Assembly (NCBI RefSeq): GCF_036568125.1
Contig: NZ_DATCTF010000004.1
Location: 225,971 to 289,970, forward strand
DNA: 64,000 nt
Source of the DNA: Magnetovibrio sp.
GTDB taxonomy: Bacteria > Pseudomonadota > Alphaproteobacteria > Rhodospirillales > Magnetovibrionaceae
Direction: 5' to 3'
Part shown: piece by piece, positions 38,833 to 46,829 of the stretch
Layout: every line of letters begins with the position of its first letter
Numbering within the stretch: position 1 is the stretch's first letter
Notes under the pieces: generated by a model
What the model was told of the DNA's origin: nothing
What the model saw: the letters and a program-made list of their open reading frames with translations, nothing else
Databases searched by the model: none
Translations under genes and position numbers: made by a program

Positions 38833-39531
38833 ATGCATACAAGTGCGATAATTTCACGTGCCGTTATGGCATTGGTACTGGTAGCGGGGTTGGCTGCATG
38901 CGCCACAAAGCCCATGTCGGATGAGGAACGCGCCAACCAAATCGTGCAAGCCGCGCAAATGACGGTGGAGAAATTCAAGGCATCCGGCGACCAGCCGATG
39001 GACGAATATCGTGCGCTGCTGCCCCAGGCCCAGGGTATCGTCATCTTTCCGGGTGTCATCAAAGGCGGTTTCGTGTTCGCCGCCGAAGGAGGCAGCGGCG
39101 TTTTGTTGGCCAAGGACGCCAGCGGGCGGTGGGGTTATCCGGCGTTTTATCTGATGGCGTCGGGCAGCATCGGGCTGCAAGTCGGCGCGCAGGTGGGTGA
39201 CGTGATCTTGTTGGTGTTCAGCCAAGACGCGGTCGCGGCGATCATCGAAAGTCAGGGCAAACTGGGTGCGGATCTCGGTCTGATCGTCGGCACCGTCGGC
39301 GCGGGCGTCGAAGCCTCGACCACCGGTAATGTCGGCGCGGACGTGTTGGCCTTTACGCAAGGCATCGGCATGTTCGCGGGCGGCTCGCTGGAAGCCAGCG
39401 CGCTGATCCGGCGCAACGATCTCAACGAGGCTTTTTACGGCCAAGCCATTGGGCCCGCCGACATCGTGTTGAAAGGCAATGCGCAAAATTCTGCGGCCGA
39501 CAGTCTGCGGGCGGCGCTCGATGCCCAATAA
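38833..39531 (+). CDS. SYLF-domain (Ysc84-like) lipoprotein
   Basis: 232 residues. Signal peptide with lipobox LAAC, Cys 23, so probably lipid-anchored. The mature part has the SYLF/Ysc84 pattern ALLPQAQGIVIFPGVIKGGF and VFAAEGGSGVLLAKD, then GLIVGTVGAGVEASTTGNVG and LFAGGSLEASALI-like text near the end. Bacterial SYLF proteins are lipid-associated and of unclear role. Lies between cobO and cobQ, overlapping the latter by 11 bases; any link to cobalamin is by position only. Confidence 0.85.
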   Translation: MHTSAIISRAVMALVLVAGLAACATKPMSDEERANQIVQAAQMTVEKFKASGDQPMDEYRALLPQAQGIVIFPGVIKGGFVFAAEGGSGVLLAKDASGRWGYPAFYLMASGSIGLQVGAQVGDVILLVFSQDAVAAIIESQGKLGADLGLIVGTVGAGVEASTTGNVGADVLAFTQGIGMFAGGSLEASALIRRNDLNEAFYGQAIGPADIVLKGNAQNSAADSLRAALDAQ

Positions 39532-41011
39532 GGATGCGAACTGCCGCGCCATCATGGTGCAAGGGACCGGTTCTGACGCGGGCAAGTCGCTGATCGTCGC
39601 CGGGCTGTGCCGGGCGTTTGTCAAACGGGGCCTGCGCGTGCGTCCGTTCAAACCGCAAAACATGTCCAACAACGCCGCCGTCACTGAGGACGGCGGCGAA
39701 ATCGGCCGCGCCCAAGCCTTGCAGGCACGGGCGTGCGTGGTCGCGCCGCACACCGACATGAACCCGGTGCTGCTCAAGCCCGAAGGGGAAAACGGCGCGC
39801 AATTGGTGGTCGGCGGACGCATGCGCGGCCATGCCACGGCCCAGGATTTTCGCACCTTCAAAGAAACCTTGCTGCCAGAAGTGATCGCCGCGTTCGAACG
39901 GCTCAAATCTCAGTGCGACCTGGTCATCGTCGAGGGCGCGGGCAGTCCGTCCGAAGTCAACCTGCGGGTCGGCGACATCGCCAACATGGGCTTCGCCCAG
40001 GCCGCCGATGTCCCGGTAATTTTGGCTGGTGATATCGAAAAAGGCGGCGTGATCGCGCAAGTCGTCGGCACCCATGCGGTGTTGATGCCGTCCGAACAAG
40101 CGCGGATCAAAGGTTTCGTCATCAATAAATTTCGCGGCGACATATCGCTGTTCGAACCCGCCCTGAGTGATATCGAGGCGCGCACCGGCTGGTCCGCGCT
40201 GGGCGTCGTGCCGTGGTTCGTGGATGCGGGCAAGCTGCCCAAGGAAGACAGCGCCTCAATGGGCCGCTGGGCGGAAACCGGCCGGGGCGACGGGATGGGG
40301 CGTATCCGCGTTGCCGTGCCGCGCCTGCCGCGCATCGCCAATTTCGACGATCTCGACCCGTTGATGGCCGAAGACGACGTCGATGTGATGATGATCGAGC
40401 CCGGTCAAGCGATTCCCGGTGACGTGGACGTGGTGGTGCTGCCCGGATCCAAATCGGTGATCTCGGATCTGCGCGCGGCCAAAGCCGAAGACTGGGATGT
40501 CGACATCGCCGCCCACGTCCATCGCGGCGGTCTGGTGGTGGGGTTGTGCGGCGGCTATCAGATGCTCGGCCAGCGCATCGCCGATCCCGACGGCATCGAG
40601 GGCGAGGCGGGTGAGGAGCTCGGCCTCGGCCTGCTCGATGTCGAAACCGTACTCACCGGCGACAAAACGCTGGAACACGTGGAGGGCCGCGAAGCTGCAA
40701 CCGGGATAAACATATCAGGCTATGAAATGCACATCGGCCTCACCGAAGGACCCGCCCGCCTCGCGCCGTGGTTCCATCTGGGCGACGGCCGTGAAGAAGG
40801 CGCGCGTTCGTCGTCGCAGCAAGTCATGGGCACTTATCTGCACGGTGTGTTCGCTTCCGATGCCTTTCGCCACGATTTTCTGTCGCGTCTGCGTGAAGGC
40901 CGTAGCGGCGGCGCGGCATATGAACACGGCGTCGAGCAAGCCTTGGACGATCTGGCGGCGCACCTGGAAAGCTGTCTGGACCTCGACGCGTTGCTGAATT
41001 TGGCGCAATAG
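39521..41011 (+). CDS. cobQ: Cobyric acid synthase
   Basis: Glutamine-dependent amidase that amidates four carboxylates (b, d, e, g) of adenosylcobyrinic acid a,c-diamide. N-terminal dethiobiotin-synthetase-like domain with IMVQGTGSDAGKSLIVAGL and FKPQNMSNNAAVTEDGGEIG, and a C-terminal class I amidotransferase-like domain with GLCGGYQMLG (Cys near 343) and LHGVFASDAFRHDF near 440. Start at 39521 gives 496 residues, normal. It begins inside the upstream lipoprotein gene. Confidence 0.95.
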   Translation: MPNKDANCRAIMVQGTGSDAGKSLIVAGLCRAFVKRGLRVRPFKPQNMSNNAAVTEDGGEIGRAQALQARACVVAPHTDMNPVLLKPEGENGAQLVVGGRMRGHATAQDFRTFKETLLPEVIAAFERLKSQCDLVIVEGAGSPSEVNLRVGDIANMGFAQAADVPVILAGDIEKGGVIAQVVGTHAVLMPSEQARIKGFVINKFRGDISLFEPALSDIEARTGWSALGVVPWFVDAGKLPKEDSASMGRWAETGRGDGMGRIRVAVPRLPRIANFDDLDPLMAEDDVDVMMIEPGQAIPGDVDVVVLPGSKSVISDLRAAKAEDWDVDIAAHVHRGGLVVGLCGGYQMLGQRIADPDGIEGEAGEELGLGLLDVETVLTGDKTLEHVEGREAATGINISGYEMHIGLTEGPARLAPWFHLGDGREEGARSSSQQVMGTYLHGVFASDAFRHDFLSRLREGRSGGAAYEHGVEQALDDLAAHLESCLDLDALLNLAQ

Positions 41012-41013
41012 AT

Positions 41014-41640
41014 CTACAAAAACGCCAGCCATCCGCCGACGCCGACCATCAACGATCCCGCGACCCGGTTGAGCAAACGCACGTTGCCCGAATTTTGCAG
41101 GAATTTGCGCAGCGTTTTGCCGCCCGAGGCGTAGATCACCAGACACACGAACTCCATCACCAAAATCAGGGCGACCAGGATGGCAAGTTGCGGTGCGACG
41201 GCGCGTTCCAGGTCGATAAACGGTGGCAGCAACGCGACCATGAACGCCCACGCCTTGGGATTGGAAATAGCGGTGATGAAGCCTTGCAGAGCCAGTTCGC
41301 CACGGCGCGGTTGCGGTGCGGCGTTGTCGTCGTCCAGGCGCAGGGCCATACGGCCTTTTGACAGCCACAACTGCACCCCCAGGTAGGCCAGATACGCGCC
41401 GCCGCCGTATTTCAAGATCAAGAACAGTTCGGGGCTTTGGGTCAGTATCGCGGCGACGCCCATCACCGCCGACGCGGCGACCAGACCGACGCCGAGTAAC
41501 TCACCCGTCATCATCCACAGCGTCTTGCGCACGCCGATGGTCATGCCCATGGTCAGCGCCAAGGTCATGCACAGGCCCGGCGTCAGCGAAACAAAGAAGA
41601 AAGTCGGCACGAACACCGCCAACAGGGTGAGATCAGCCAT
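41014..41640 (-). CDS. LysE-family amino-acid exporter
   Basis: 208 residues with six hydrophobic segments. FVPTFFFVSLTPGLCMTLAL is the N-terminal LysE/RhtB motif (TPGP usually, here TPGL), and GGAYLAYLGVQLWLSK and FITAISNPKAWAFMVAL are typical. Start at ATG 41640; the frame is open for another 162 bases upstream but only this start gives the family N-terminus. Converges with cobQ, 2 bases apart. Confidence 0.9.
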   Translation of the reverse strand: MADLTLLAVFVPTFFFVSLTPGLCMTLALTMGMTIGVRKTLWMMTGELLGVGLVAASAVMGVAAILTQSPELFLILKYGGGAYLAYLGVQLWLSKGRMALRLDDDNAAPQPRRGELALQGFITAISNPKAWAFMVALLPPFIDLERAVAPQLAILVALILVMEFVCLVIYASGGKTLRKFLQNSGNVRLLNRVAGSLMVGVGGWLAFL

Positions 41641-41976
41641 TGAACACCTGGGGATAAAATTGTCCTCTGACCTAGATAAGCTTTTCACGGTTCGTGTCGA
41701 GAAAATAAATGCCTGTGCAAATACCCTTCGGCACGACCAAGCTGCGGGCTTTCCGACGTTCAGCGCGATAGGGTCGATATTCAAGATAACCCCGATCGCC
41801 AATGCACAACTTCGATGTCTCGGGTTGGAGTCATTGAAAACACAAAGTGATCAAGCCATTAACACTGGACGCTCAACTTCTTATCGCCTTGAAATTTAAA
41901 GCCCTCGTCATGATATGTAACGCGCGGGCGAACACGGGCGTTTTACATATTCATCATAATCGGTTGAGCATGACCC
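41641..41976. other. Spacer with inverted repeat upstream of the EAL gene
   Basis: 336 bases between the divergent lysE and EAL genes. No supportable gene. ATATGTAA (41913-41920) and TTACATAT (41943-41950) form a perfect 8-base inverted repeat around a GC-rich 22-base loop, just 26 bases before the EAL start. The loop also offers CGC/GCG extension with two bulged bases, so the transcript could fold into a hairpin near the ribosome site. Confidence 0.5.
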
Positions 41977-42753
41977 ATGGGGAAATCACAGAACGCGAAC
42001 GCAGACTTTAAGCCCCTGGGCTGCAAGAACTGTCTCGAGCAAAATCCGTTGGGTTTCGATATCACCATGGCATACCAGCCGATCGTTGATGTGCGCAACA
42101 ACAGCGTCTTTGCTTATGAGGCCTTGGTCCGGGGCGCCGACGGCGCAGGCGCAGGGCAAGTGCTTTCGCGGATAACGCCAGAAAACCGATATTCGTTCGA
42201 CCAAACCTGCCGGGTTAAGGCTATTGAGATTTCCACACGATTGGGGATCAGTTGCAATCTGAGCATCAATTTCCTGCCCAATGCCGTGTACCGGCCGGAA
42301 ACATGCATCCGTGCGACCATAGAAGCGGCGGATCAGTTCAACCTGCCGGTCAGCAAAATCATGTTCGAGGTGACCGAAGCCGAACCGGTGAACGATCCGG
42401 TTCATTTGCTCAACATTTTCGATGAATATCGCGAACGCGGCTTTATCACCGCCATTGATGATTTTGGTTCTGGTTACGCGGGGCTCAACCTGCTGACCAA
42501 ATTCAAGCCCCAAGTGCTGAAGCTGGATATGGAACTTTGCCAGGGCATTTGCACCCACAGCGACAAGCAAATCATCACCCAAGGGGCGGTCAATACAGCG
42601 CGCGCACTTGGTGTCGAGGTCATCGCGGAAGGCGTCGAAACGCTAGAGGATTTTGCAACCCTTCGGGATTTGGGCATCTGGTATTTTCAGGGCTATTTAT
42701 TCGCCAAGCCGGAAATCGAGGCCTTGCCGCTGCCGGTTTATCCGGCAAGTTGA
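41977..42753 (+). CDS. EAL-domain c-di-GMP phosphodiesterase
   Basis: 258 residues, essentially an isolated EAL domain. All catalytic motifs are intact: MAYQPIVDV, YEALVRG (E48), SINFLP, FEVTEAEP, IDDFGSGYAGL (D161-D162), LKLD (K182), IAEGVET (E218) and FQGYLF. Expected to hydrolyse c-di-GMP to pGpG. Cys 16 and Cys 19 (CKNC) before the domain could bind metal or respond to redox, inference only. This is the active counterpart to the two degenerate EAL proteins near 22-24 kb. Converges with cobD. Confidence 0.93.
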   Translation: MGKSQNANADFKPLGCKNCLEQNPLGFDITMAYQPIVDVRNNSVFAYEALVRGADGAGAGQVLSRITPENRYSFDQTCRVKAIEISTRLGISCNLSINFLPNAVYRPETCIRATIEAADQFNLPVSKIMFEVTEAEPVNDPVHLLNIFDEYRERGFITAIDDFGSGYAGLNLLTKFKPQVLKLDMELCQGICTHSDKQIITQGAVNTARALGVEVIAEGVETLEDFATLRDLGIWYFQGYLFAKPEIEALPLPVYPAS

Positions 42754-42762
42754 TGATTGAGT

Positions 42763-43773
42763 TTAAGTGCCCACTCCAAAGCGATACACCGCGATTACCG
42801 CGACGATCAGCACATTGATAAGGCACGCCACGACATAAAGATACAACGCACGTTCGATATCGCGCGCGGTGGCTTTGGCGGTTCCGTCGCCGATCCACGC
42901 GGCATCGACGGTATGGTGGGGATATTTGCGTGGACCCGCCAGCGCCAGACCCAGCGCGCCCGCGGTGGCGGCCTCAGGCCAGCCGGCGTTGGGCGAGTTG
43001 TGTTTGGCGGCGTCGCGCCACATGGTTTTGAACGCCCGCGCCGGATTGCCCTTGGGCGCGGCGAACGCGGCCAGCACCAAGATCAAGCCCGCCAACCGCG
43101 CCGGGATCAGGTTCAGCACGTCGTCGAGCTTGGCGGCGGTGAAGCCGAACGCGTGGTAACGTTCGTTCTTGTAGCCGATCATCGAATCGAGCGTGTTGAC
43201 CGCCTTGTAGACCAGCAAGCCGGGAAAACCGAACAGCACGTACCAAAACACCGGCGCAATCACGCCGTCGGAAAAATTTTCCGCCAGGCTTTCGATGGCG
43301 GCGCGTGACACGCCGTGTTCATCCAATTGTGCCGGATCGCGGCCGACGATTTCCGCCACCGCCCGTCGTCCGTCTTCGATGCCGCCGTGGTGCAGCGCCG
43401 CCCAAACCTTGCGCACGGCGGCGTAAAGTTCGCGTTGGGCCAGCAGCGCGACGAGCAAAAACAGTTCCACCGCCCAGCCGAAATCGTGATGAAAGGTCAG
43501 CCACTGCACCCCCCATCCCACCGCCCCGGCCAGGGCGACGACGATCACCACCACCAGCGCGCCGCGCGCGGAACGATCCACCTGGCTGCGATTTGCACGA
43601 TTGAGCCTGTCGTCGAACCACCCGATCACCCGCCCGATCACCACCACCGGGTGCGGTATCAGCTTAAACACCGGGCCCATGCCGCCCACCGCCGCGTCCA
43701 GCACCAGGGCCAAGACCAGCAAAAAGAACGGATCGAACGCGGAGTTCGCGTTGAGGATGCCAAAGCTAAACAT
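42763..43773 (-). CDS. cobD: Adenosylcobinamide-phosphate synthase
   Basis: CobD (CbiB in Salmonella), a membrane protein attaching aminopropanol to cobyric acid. 336 residues with hydrophobic helices; family motifs HPVVVIGRVIGWFD, DGVIAPVFWYVLFGFPG, YKAVNTLDSMIGYKNERY and NAGWPEAATAGAL are all present. It is divergent from cbiX; the spacer holds a perfect 9-base inverted repeat. Confidence 0.94.
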   Translation of the reverse strand: MFSFGILNANSAFDPFFLLVLALVLDAAVGGMGPVFKLIPHPVVVIGRVIGWFDDRLNRANRSQVDRSARGALVVVIVVALAGAVGWGVQWLTFHHDFGWAVELFLLVALLAQRELYAAVRKVWAALHHGGIEDGRRAVAEIVGRDPAQLDEHGVSRAAIESLAENFSDGVIAPVFWYVLFGFPGLLVYKAVNTLDSMIGYKNERYHAFGFTAAKLDDVLNLIPARLAGLILVLAAFAAPKGNPARAFKTMWRDAAKHNSPNAGWPEAATAGALGLALAGPRKYPHHTVDAAWIGDGTAKATARDIERALYLYVVACLINVLIVAVIAVYRFGVGT

Positions 43774-43815
43774 GCGCGCAGTCTAACGACGAGACGGGGG
43801 GAGGAGAAATAAATT

Positions 43816-43852
43816 TGTGCGCAGGTGCAACAAAGTTTATATACTGCGCACA
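43816..43852. promoter_or_regulatory. Inverted repeat in the cobD-cbiX divergent spacer
   Basis: TGTGCGCAG (43816-43824) and CTGCGCACA (43844-43852) are perfect 9-base arms with a 19-base spacer that includes TTTATATA, a -10-like element facing cbiX. It may be an operator or an RNA hairpin in the cbiX leader. Confidence 0.5.
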
Positions 43853-43881
43853 CCACGAACGGAGCCATGCGGACGGAGGCT

Positions 43882-43929
43882 ATGACCACCCGCACCGTTT
43901 CAAACGCCGAAGGCCATGCACCAGCGTAA
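43882..43929 (+). CDS. Possible 15-residue leader peptide before cbiX
   Basis: ATG at 43882 has a strong GGAGG site six bases upstream and opens a frame of 15 codons (MTTRTVSNAEGHAPA) ending at a TAA that immediately precedes the AAGGA ribosome site of cbiX. An in-frame ATG at 43867 would extend it. The SD strength is notable; the composition gives no attenuator cue (no run of one amino acid). May simply be chance. Confidence 0.25.
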   Translation: MTTRTVSNAEGHAPA

Positions 43930-43939
43930 GGACCCAGCC

Positions 43940-44935
43940 ATGCCCCACGACATCCATTCCAGTGAACTGCCCGCGATCATGATTTGCGGCCACGGCTCGC
44001 GCGACCGCGGCGCGGTTGAAGAGTTCAATCAGCTTGCCGTGCGCATCAAGGAACGCCTGCCCGAACACCGCGTCGAAAGCGGCTTTTTGGAATTCGCCAC
44101 CCCGGTGATCCGCACCGGCCTGGATAAGCTGCGCGATGCGGGGGCGAAAAAGATCGTCTGCCTGCCGGGCATGTTGTTCGCCGCCGGGCACGTCAAAAAC
44201 GACCTGCCCTCGGAAGTGAACAACTACGCCGCCGAGAACGCCGATTTGGAGATGGTGTTTGCCGCCGACCTCGGCATCGACGCGCGCTTGTTGGCGGCCG
44301 CGAAGCAGCGCATCGAAGAAGCGCTCGACGCCGCCGAGACCGACGTGGCGCGCGAAGACACCTTGTTGCTGGTGGTCGGCCGCGGCACCAACGATTCGGA
44401 CGCCAATTCCAACGTCGCCAAAGTCACCCGCATGTTGTGGGAAGGCCTGCAGGTCGGCTGGGCGGATACGGCTTATTCGGGCGTGGCCTATCCTTTGGTC
44501 GATCAAGCCCTGGCGCGGGTCACCAAGATGGGCTTCAAGCGCATCGTGGTGTTCCCGTACTTTCTGTTTTCCGGCATCTTGGTCACCCGCATCTACAACT
44601 GGGCCGATGAAGCGCAAGCGGCGAATCCGGACGTGGAAATTCTTAAGGCCTCGTACCTCAACGATCATCCCAAGGTCATTGACGCCTTCATCGGGCGCAT
44701 GGAAGACGCCCTCAACGGTGCGGGGGTGATGAATTGCCAGCTGTGTAAATACCGCGAGCAGATCATCGGTCACGAACACGATCACGGCGCAGTGCAAGTC
44801 GGCCATCACCACCATGTCCAGGGCGTCGGCACAGAAGACAACGCCCAAGACCGCGGCGTGCATCATGGCCACGGCCATCATCATCACCATCATGGGCACC
44901 ATCACGACCACACCCACGGTGACGCGGAGGGCTGA
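43940..44935 (+). CDS. cbiX: CbiX sirohydrochlorin cobaltochelatase, long form
   Basis: Inserts cobalt into sirohydrochlorin at the start of the early-cobalt route. N-terminal ICGHGSRDRGAVEEF holds the catalytic His, a repeat half follows with VVGRGTNDSDANSN, and HVKNDLP is in between. The C-terminal third has MNCQLC (about residues 264-269), the MxCxxC iron-sulfur motif of long CbiX, then a His-rich tail of about 55 residues. ATG 43940 with AAGGA eight bases upstream gives 331 residues. Leads the cbiX-cobH-cobL-cobIJ operon; two bases separate its stop from cobH. Confidence 0.94.
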   Translation: MPHDIHSSELPAIMICGHGSRDRGAVEEFNQLAVRIKERLPEHRVESGFLEFATPVIRTGLDKLRDAGAKKIVCLPGMLFAAGHVKNDLPSEVNNYAAENADLEMVFAADLGIDARLLAAAKQRIEEALDAAETDVAREDTLLLVVGRGTNDSDANSNVAKVTRMLWEGLQVGWADTAYSGVAYPLVDQALARVTKMGFKRIVVFPYFLFSGILVTRIYNWADEAQAANPDVEILKASYLNDHPKVIDAFIGRMEDALNGAGVMNCQLCKYREQIIGHEHDHGAVQVGHHHHVQGVGTEDNAQDRGVHHGHGHHHHHHGHHHDHTHGDAEG

Positions 44936-44937
44936 GC

Positions 44938-45597
44938 ATGTCTTCAGCATCGATTCCCTTCGACTACATCCGCGAACCTGACGCCATATCGCGCGAAAGC
45001 TTCGTGCGCATCCGCGCCGAGGCTTCGCTCGGCCATCTGCCGGGACTCATGCAAGCCGTGGCCGAACGCGTGATCCACGCCACCGCGTTGCTGGAAGCCG
45101 CCGATCACCTGCGCTTCACCCCCGATGCCCCGGAACGCGTTCGGGCGGCGTTGCAAGCGGGTGCGCCGATCTTGGTCGATGCGCAGATGGTGGCGCGCGG
45201 CATCACGGCGCGCTTTTTACCCGCCGATAATTTGGTGCGCTGCTGTTTGACCGACGATGGCGTGGCCGAAGAAGCTCTGGCGCGCAGCGAAACCCGCTCG
45301 GCCGTGGCGGTGGAGCGCTGGGCGGATCAGTTGGATGGCGCGGTGTGCGTATTCGGCAATGCGCCGACGGCGCTGTTTCGCTTGCTCGAAATGCTGCAGG
45401 GCGGCGCGGCCAAACCGGCGGCGATACTGGGCTTTCCGGTCGGTTTCGTCGGTGCGGCGGAAAGCAAGCAGGCGTTGATGGACTTCGCCATGGGCGACGG
45501 CATGGATATCCCCGTGATCACCATGGCGGGGCGTCTGGGCGGCAGCGCGGTCGCGGCGGGTGCGCTCAACGCCATTGCGCTGGGGGGCAATCCATGA
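44938..45597 (+). CDS. cobH: Precorrin-8X / cobalt-precorrin-8 methylmutase
   Basis: CobH/CbiC moves the methyl group from C11 to C12 of the corrin. IREPDAISRESFVRIRAEA at the N-terminus, the catalytic His in ERVIHATALLEAADHLRF (H47), DAQMVARGITARFL and GFPVGFVGAAESKQAL are all family signatures. 219 residues. A GGAGG site lies in the end of cbiX. Ends with a four-base ATGA overlap onto cobL. Confidence 0.95.
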   Translation: MSSASIPFDYIREPDAISRESFVRIRAEASLGHLPGLMQAVAERVIHATALLEAADHLRFTPDAPERVRAALQAGAPILVDAQMVARGITARFLPADNLVRCCLTDDGVAEEALARSETRSAVAVERWADQLDGAVCVFGNAPTALFRLLEMLQGGAAKPAAILGFPVGFVGAAESKQALMDFAMGDGMDIPVITMAGRLGGSAVAAGALNAIALGGNP

Positions 45598-46829
45598 ACG
45601 CGGGTTCCGTGATTACGGTCGTGGGCATCGGCGAAGACGGTCTCGCTGGCCTTTCGCCTGCCGCGCTGGCCTTGGTCGACGGCGCCGAGGTCTTGATCGG
45701 CGGCGAGCGCCACCTGCAAAAAGCCCCCGACGTCAACGCCGAACGGTTGGACTGGTCGGCGGGTTTCGACGCCACGTTGGACGAGATCGAAGCCCGCTTA
45801 GATCGGCGCATCGTGGTGTTGGCGTCAGGCGATCCGTTGCATTTTGGCGTCGGGGCGACGCTGATCCGCCGTTTTGGCGCGTCGCGCGTCGCCGTTGTGC
45901 CCGCCCCCGGCGCGGTCAGCCTGGCGTGCGCGCGCATGGGCTGGTCGGTGCCCGACGTCACCGTGGTGACCATTCATGGGCGACCGCTCGAAAGCCTCAA
46001 TTTACATCTTGCGCCCGCTGCTCGCTTGGTGGTGTTGGCACGCGACGGCGACAGCCCTGCGGAGGTCGCACAACTGCTCACGGATCAAGGTTTCGGGCCG
46101 AGCCGGATCACGGTTTTGGAATACCTGGGCGGCGCACGGGAAAAACGCGTCGAGGCCACGGCGGACCGGTGGAGCCACGGTACGTGCGCCGACCTTGCGA
46201 CCTTGGCGATCGAATGCATCGCAGGCCCCGGTGCGCGGCCGCTGTCGCGGTTGGCGGGATTGCCCGATGATGCGTTCGAACATGACGGTCAGCTCACCAA
46301 ACGCGAAGTGCGCGCCGTGACCTTGGCGCGCCTCGCTCCGTTACCCGGCGAAATGCTGTGGGATGTCGGCGCCGGGGCGGGGTCGATCGGCATCGAGTGG
46401 ATGCGCAGCGCCCGGTCATGTCGTGCGGTGGCCATCGAACGCGACCCAGAACGCGCCGCGCGCATTGCCCGCAATGCCCATGCGTTGGGCGTGCCGTATT
46501 TGAAAATCGAACAGAACGAGGCTTTGACGGCGCTGAAAACCCTCGACGGTGCGCCTGATGCGGTGTTTGTTGGCGGGGGCGTTGCGGTCCCGGGTTTGTT
46601 GCAAGCCGCGTGGGCGCGGCTTAAACCCGGCGGACGTTTGGTGGCCAATGCGGTCACCGTCGAAGGGGCCGCCGAACTGGCAAAAATGAACCAAGAAATT
46701 CACGGTGATCTGATTCAAATCGCCATTTCACGACAGGATAATAAGGTGCCAAAAATAACCTTATTTGAAAATATGCGTACGGTTATGCAATTGATGGCGG
46801 TTAAGCCATTGGAAACTAAAAATGATTAA
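45594..46829 (+). CDS. cobL: Precorrin-6Y C5,15-methyltransferase (CbiET/CobL)
   Basis: Bifunctional methylase and decarboxylase. The N-terminal CbiE domain (residues 1-205; VVGIGEDGLAGLSPAAL, LASGDPLHFGVGATL, VPAPGAVSLACARMGW) is a tetrapyrrole-methylase fold; the C-terminal CbiT domain (205-411; LWDVGAGAGSIGIEWMRSA) is a Rossmann SAM methyltransferase. 411 residues, standard for the fused protein. Starts in the cobH stop and overlaps cobIJ by eight bases. The last 120 bases are more AT-rich than the rest of the operon. Confidence 0.95.
   Translation: MNAGSVITVVGIGEDGLAGLSPAALALVDGAEVLIGGERHLQKAPDVNAERLDWSAGFDATLDEIEARLDRRIVVLASGDPLHFGVGATLIRRFGASRVAVVPAPGAVSLACARMGWSVPDVTVVTIHGRPLESLNLHLAPAARLVVLARDGDSPAEVAQLLTDQGFGPSRITVLEYLGGAREKRVEATADRWSHGTCADLATLAIECIAGPGARPLSRLAGLPDDAFEHDGQLTKREVRAVTLARLAPLPGEMLWDVGAGAGSIGIEWMRSARSCRAVAIERDPERAARIARNAHALGVPYLKIEQNEALTALKTLDGAPDAVFVGGGVAVPGLLQAAWARLKPGGRLVANAVTVEGAAELAKMNQEIHGDLIQIAISRQDNKVPKITLFENMRTVMQLMAVKPLETKND

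Noticed and set aside
41525..41899. A 124-codon plus-strand frame in the lysE-EAL spacer
   Set aside because: Overlaps the lysE 5' end antisense; no ribosome site or motif.
43774..43939. B12 riboswitch in the cbiX leader
   Set aside because: The spacer is too short for the full aptamer and lacks the GCCACTG-type B12 box; only the inverted repeat is present.
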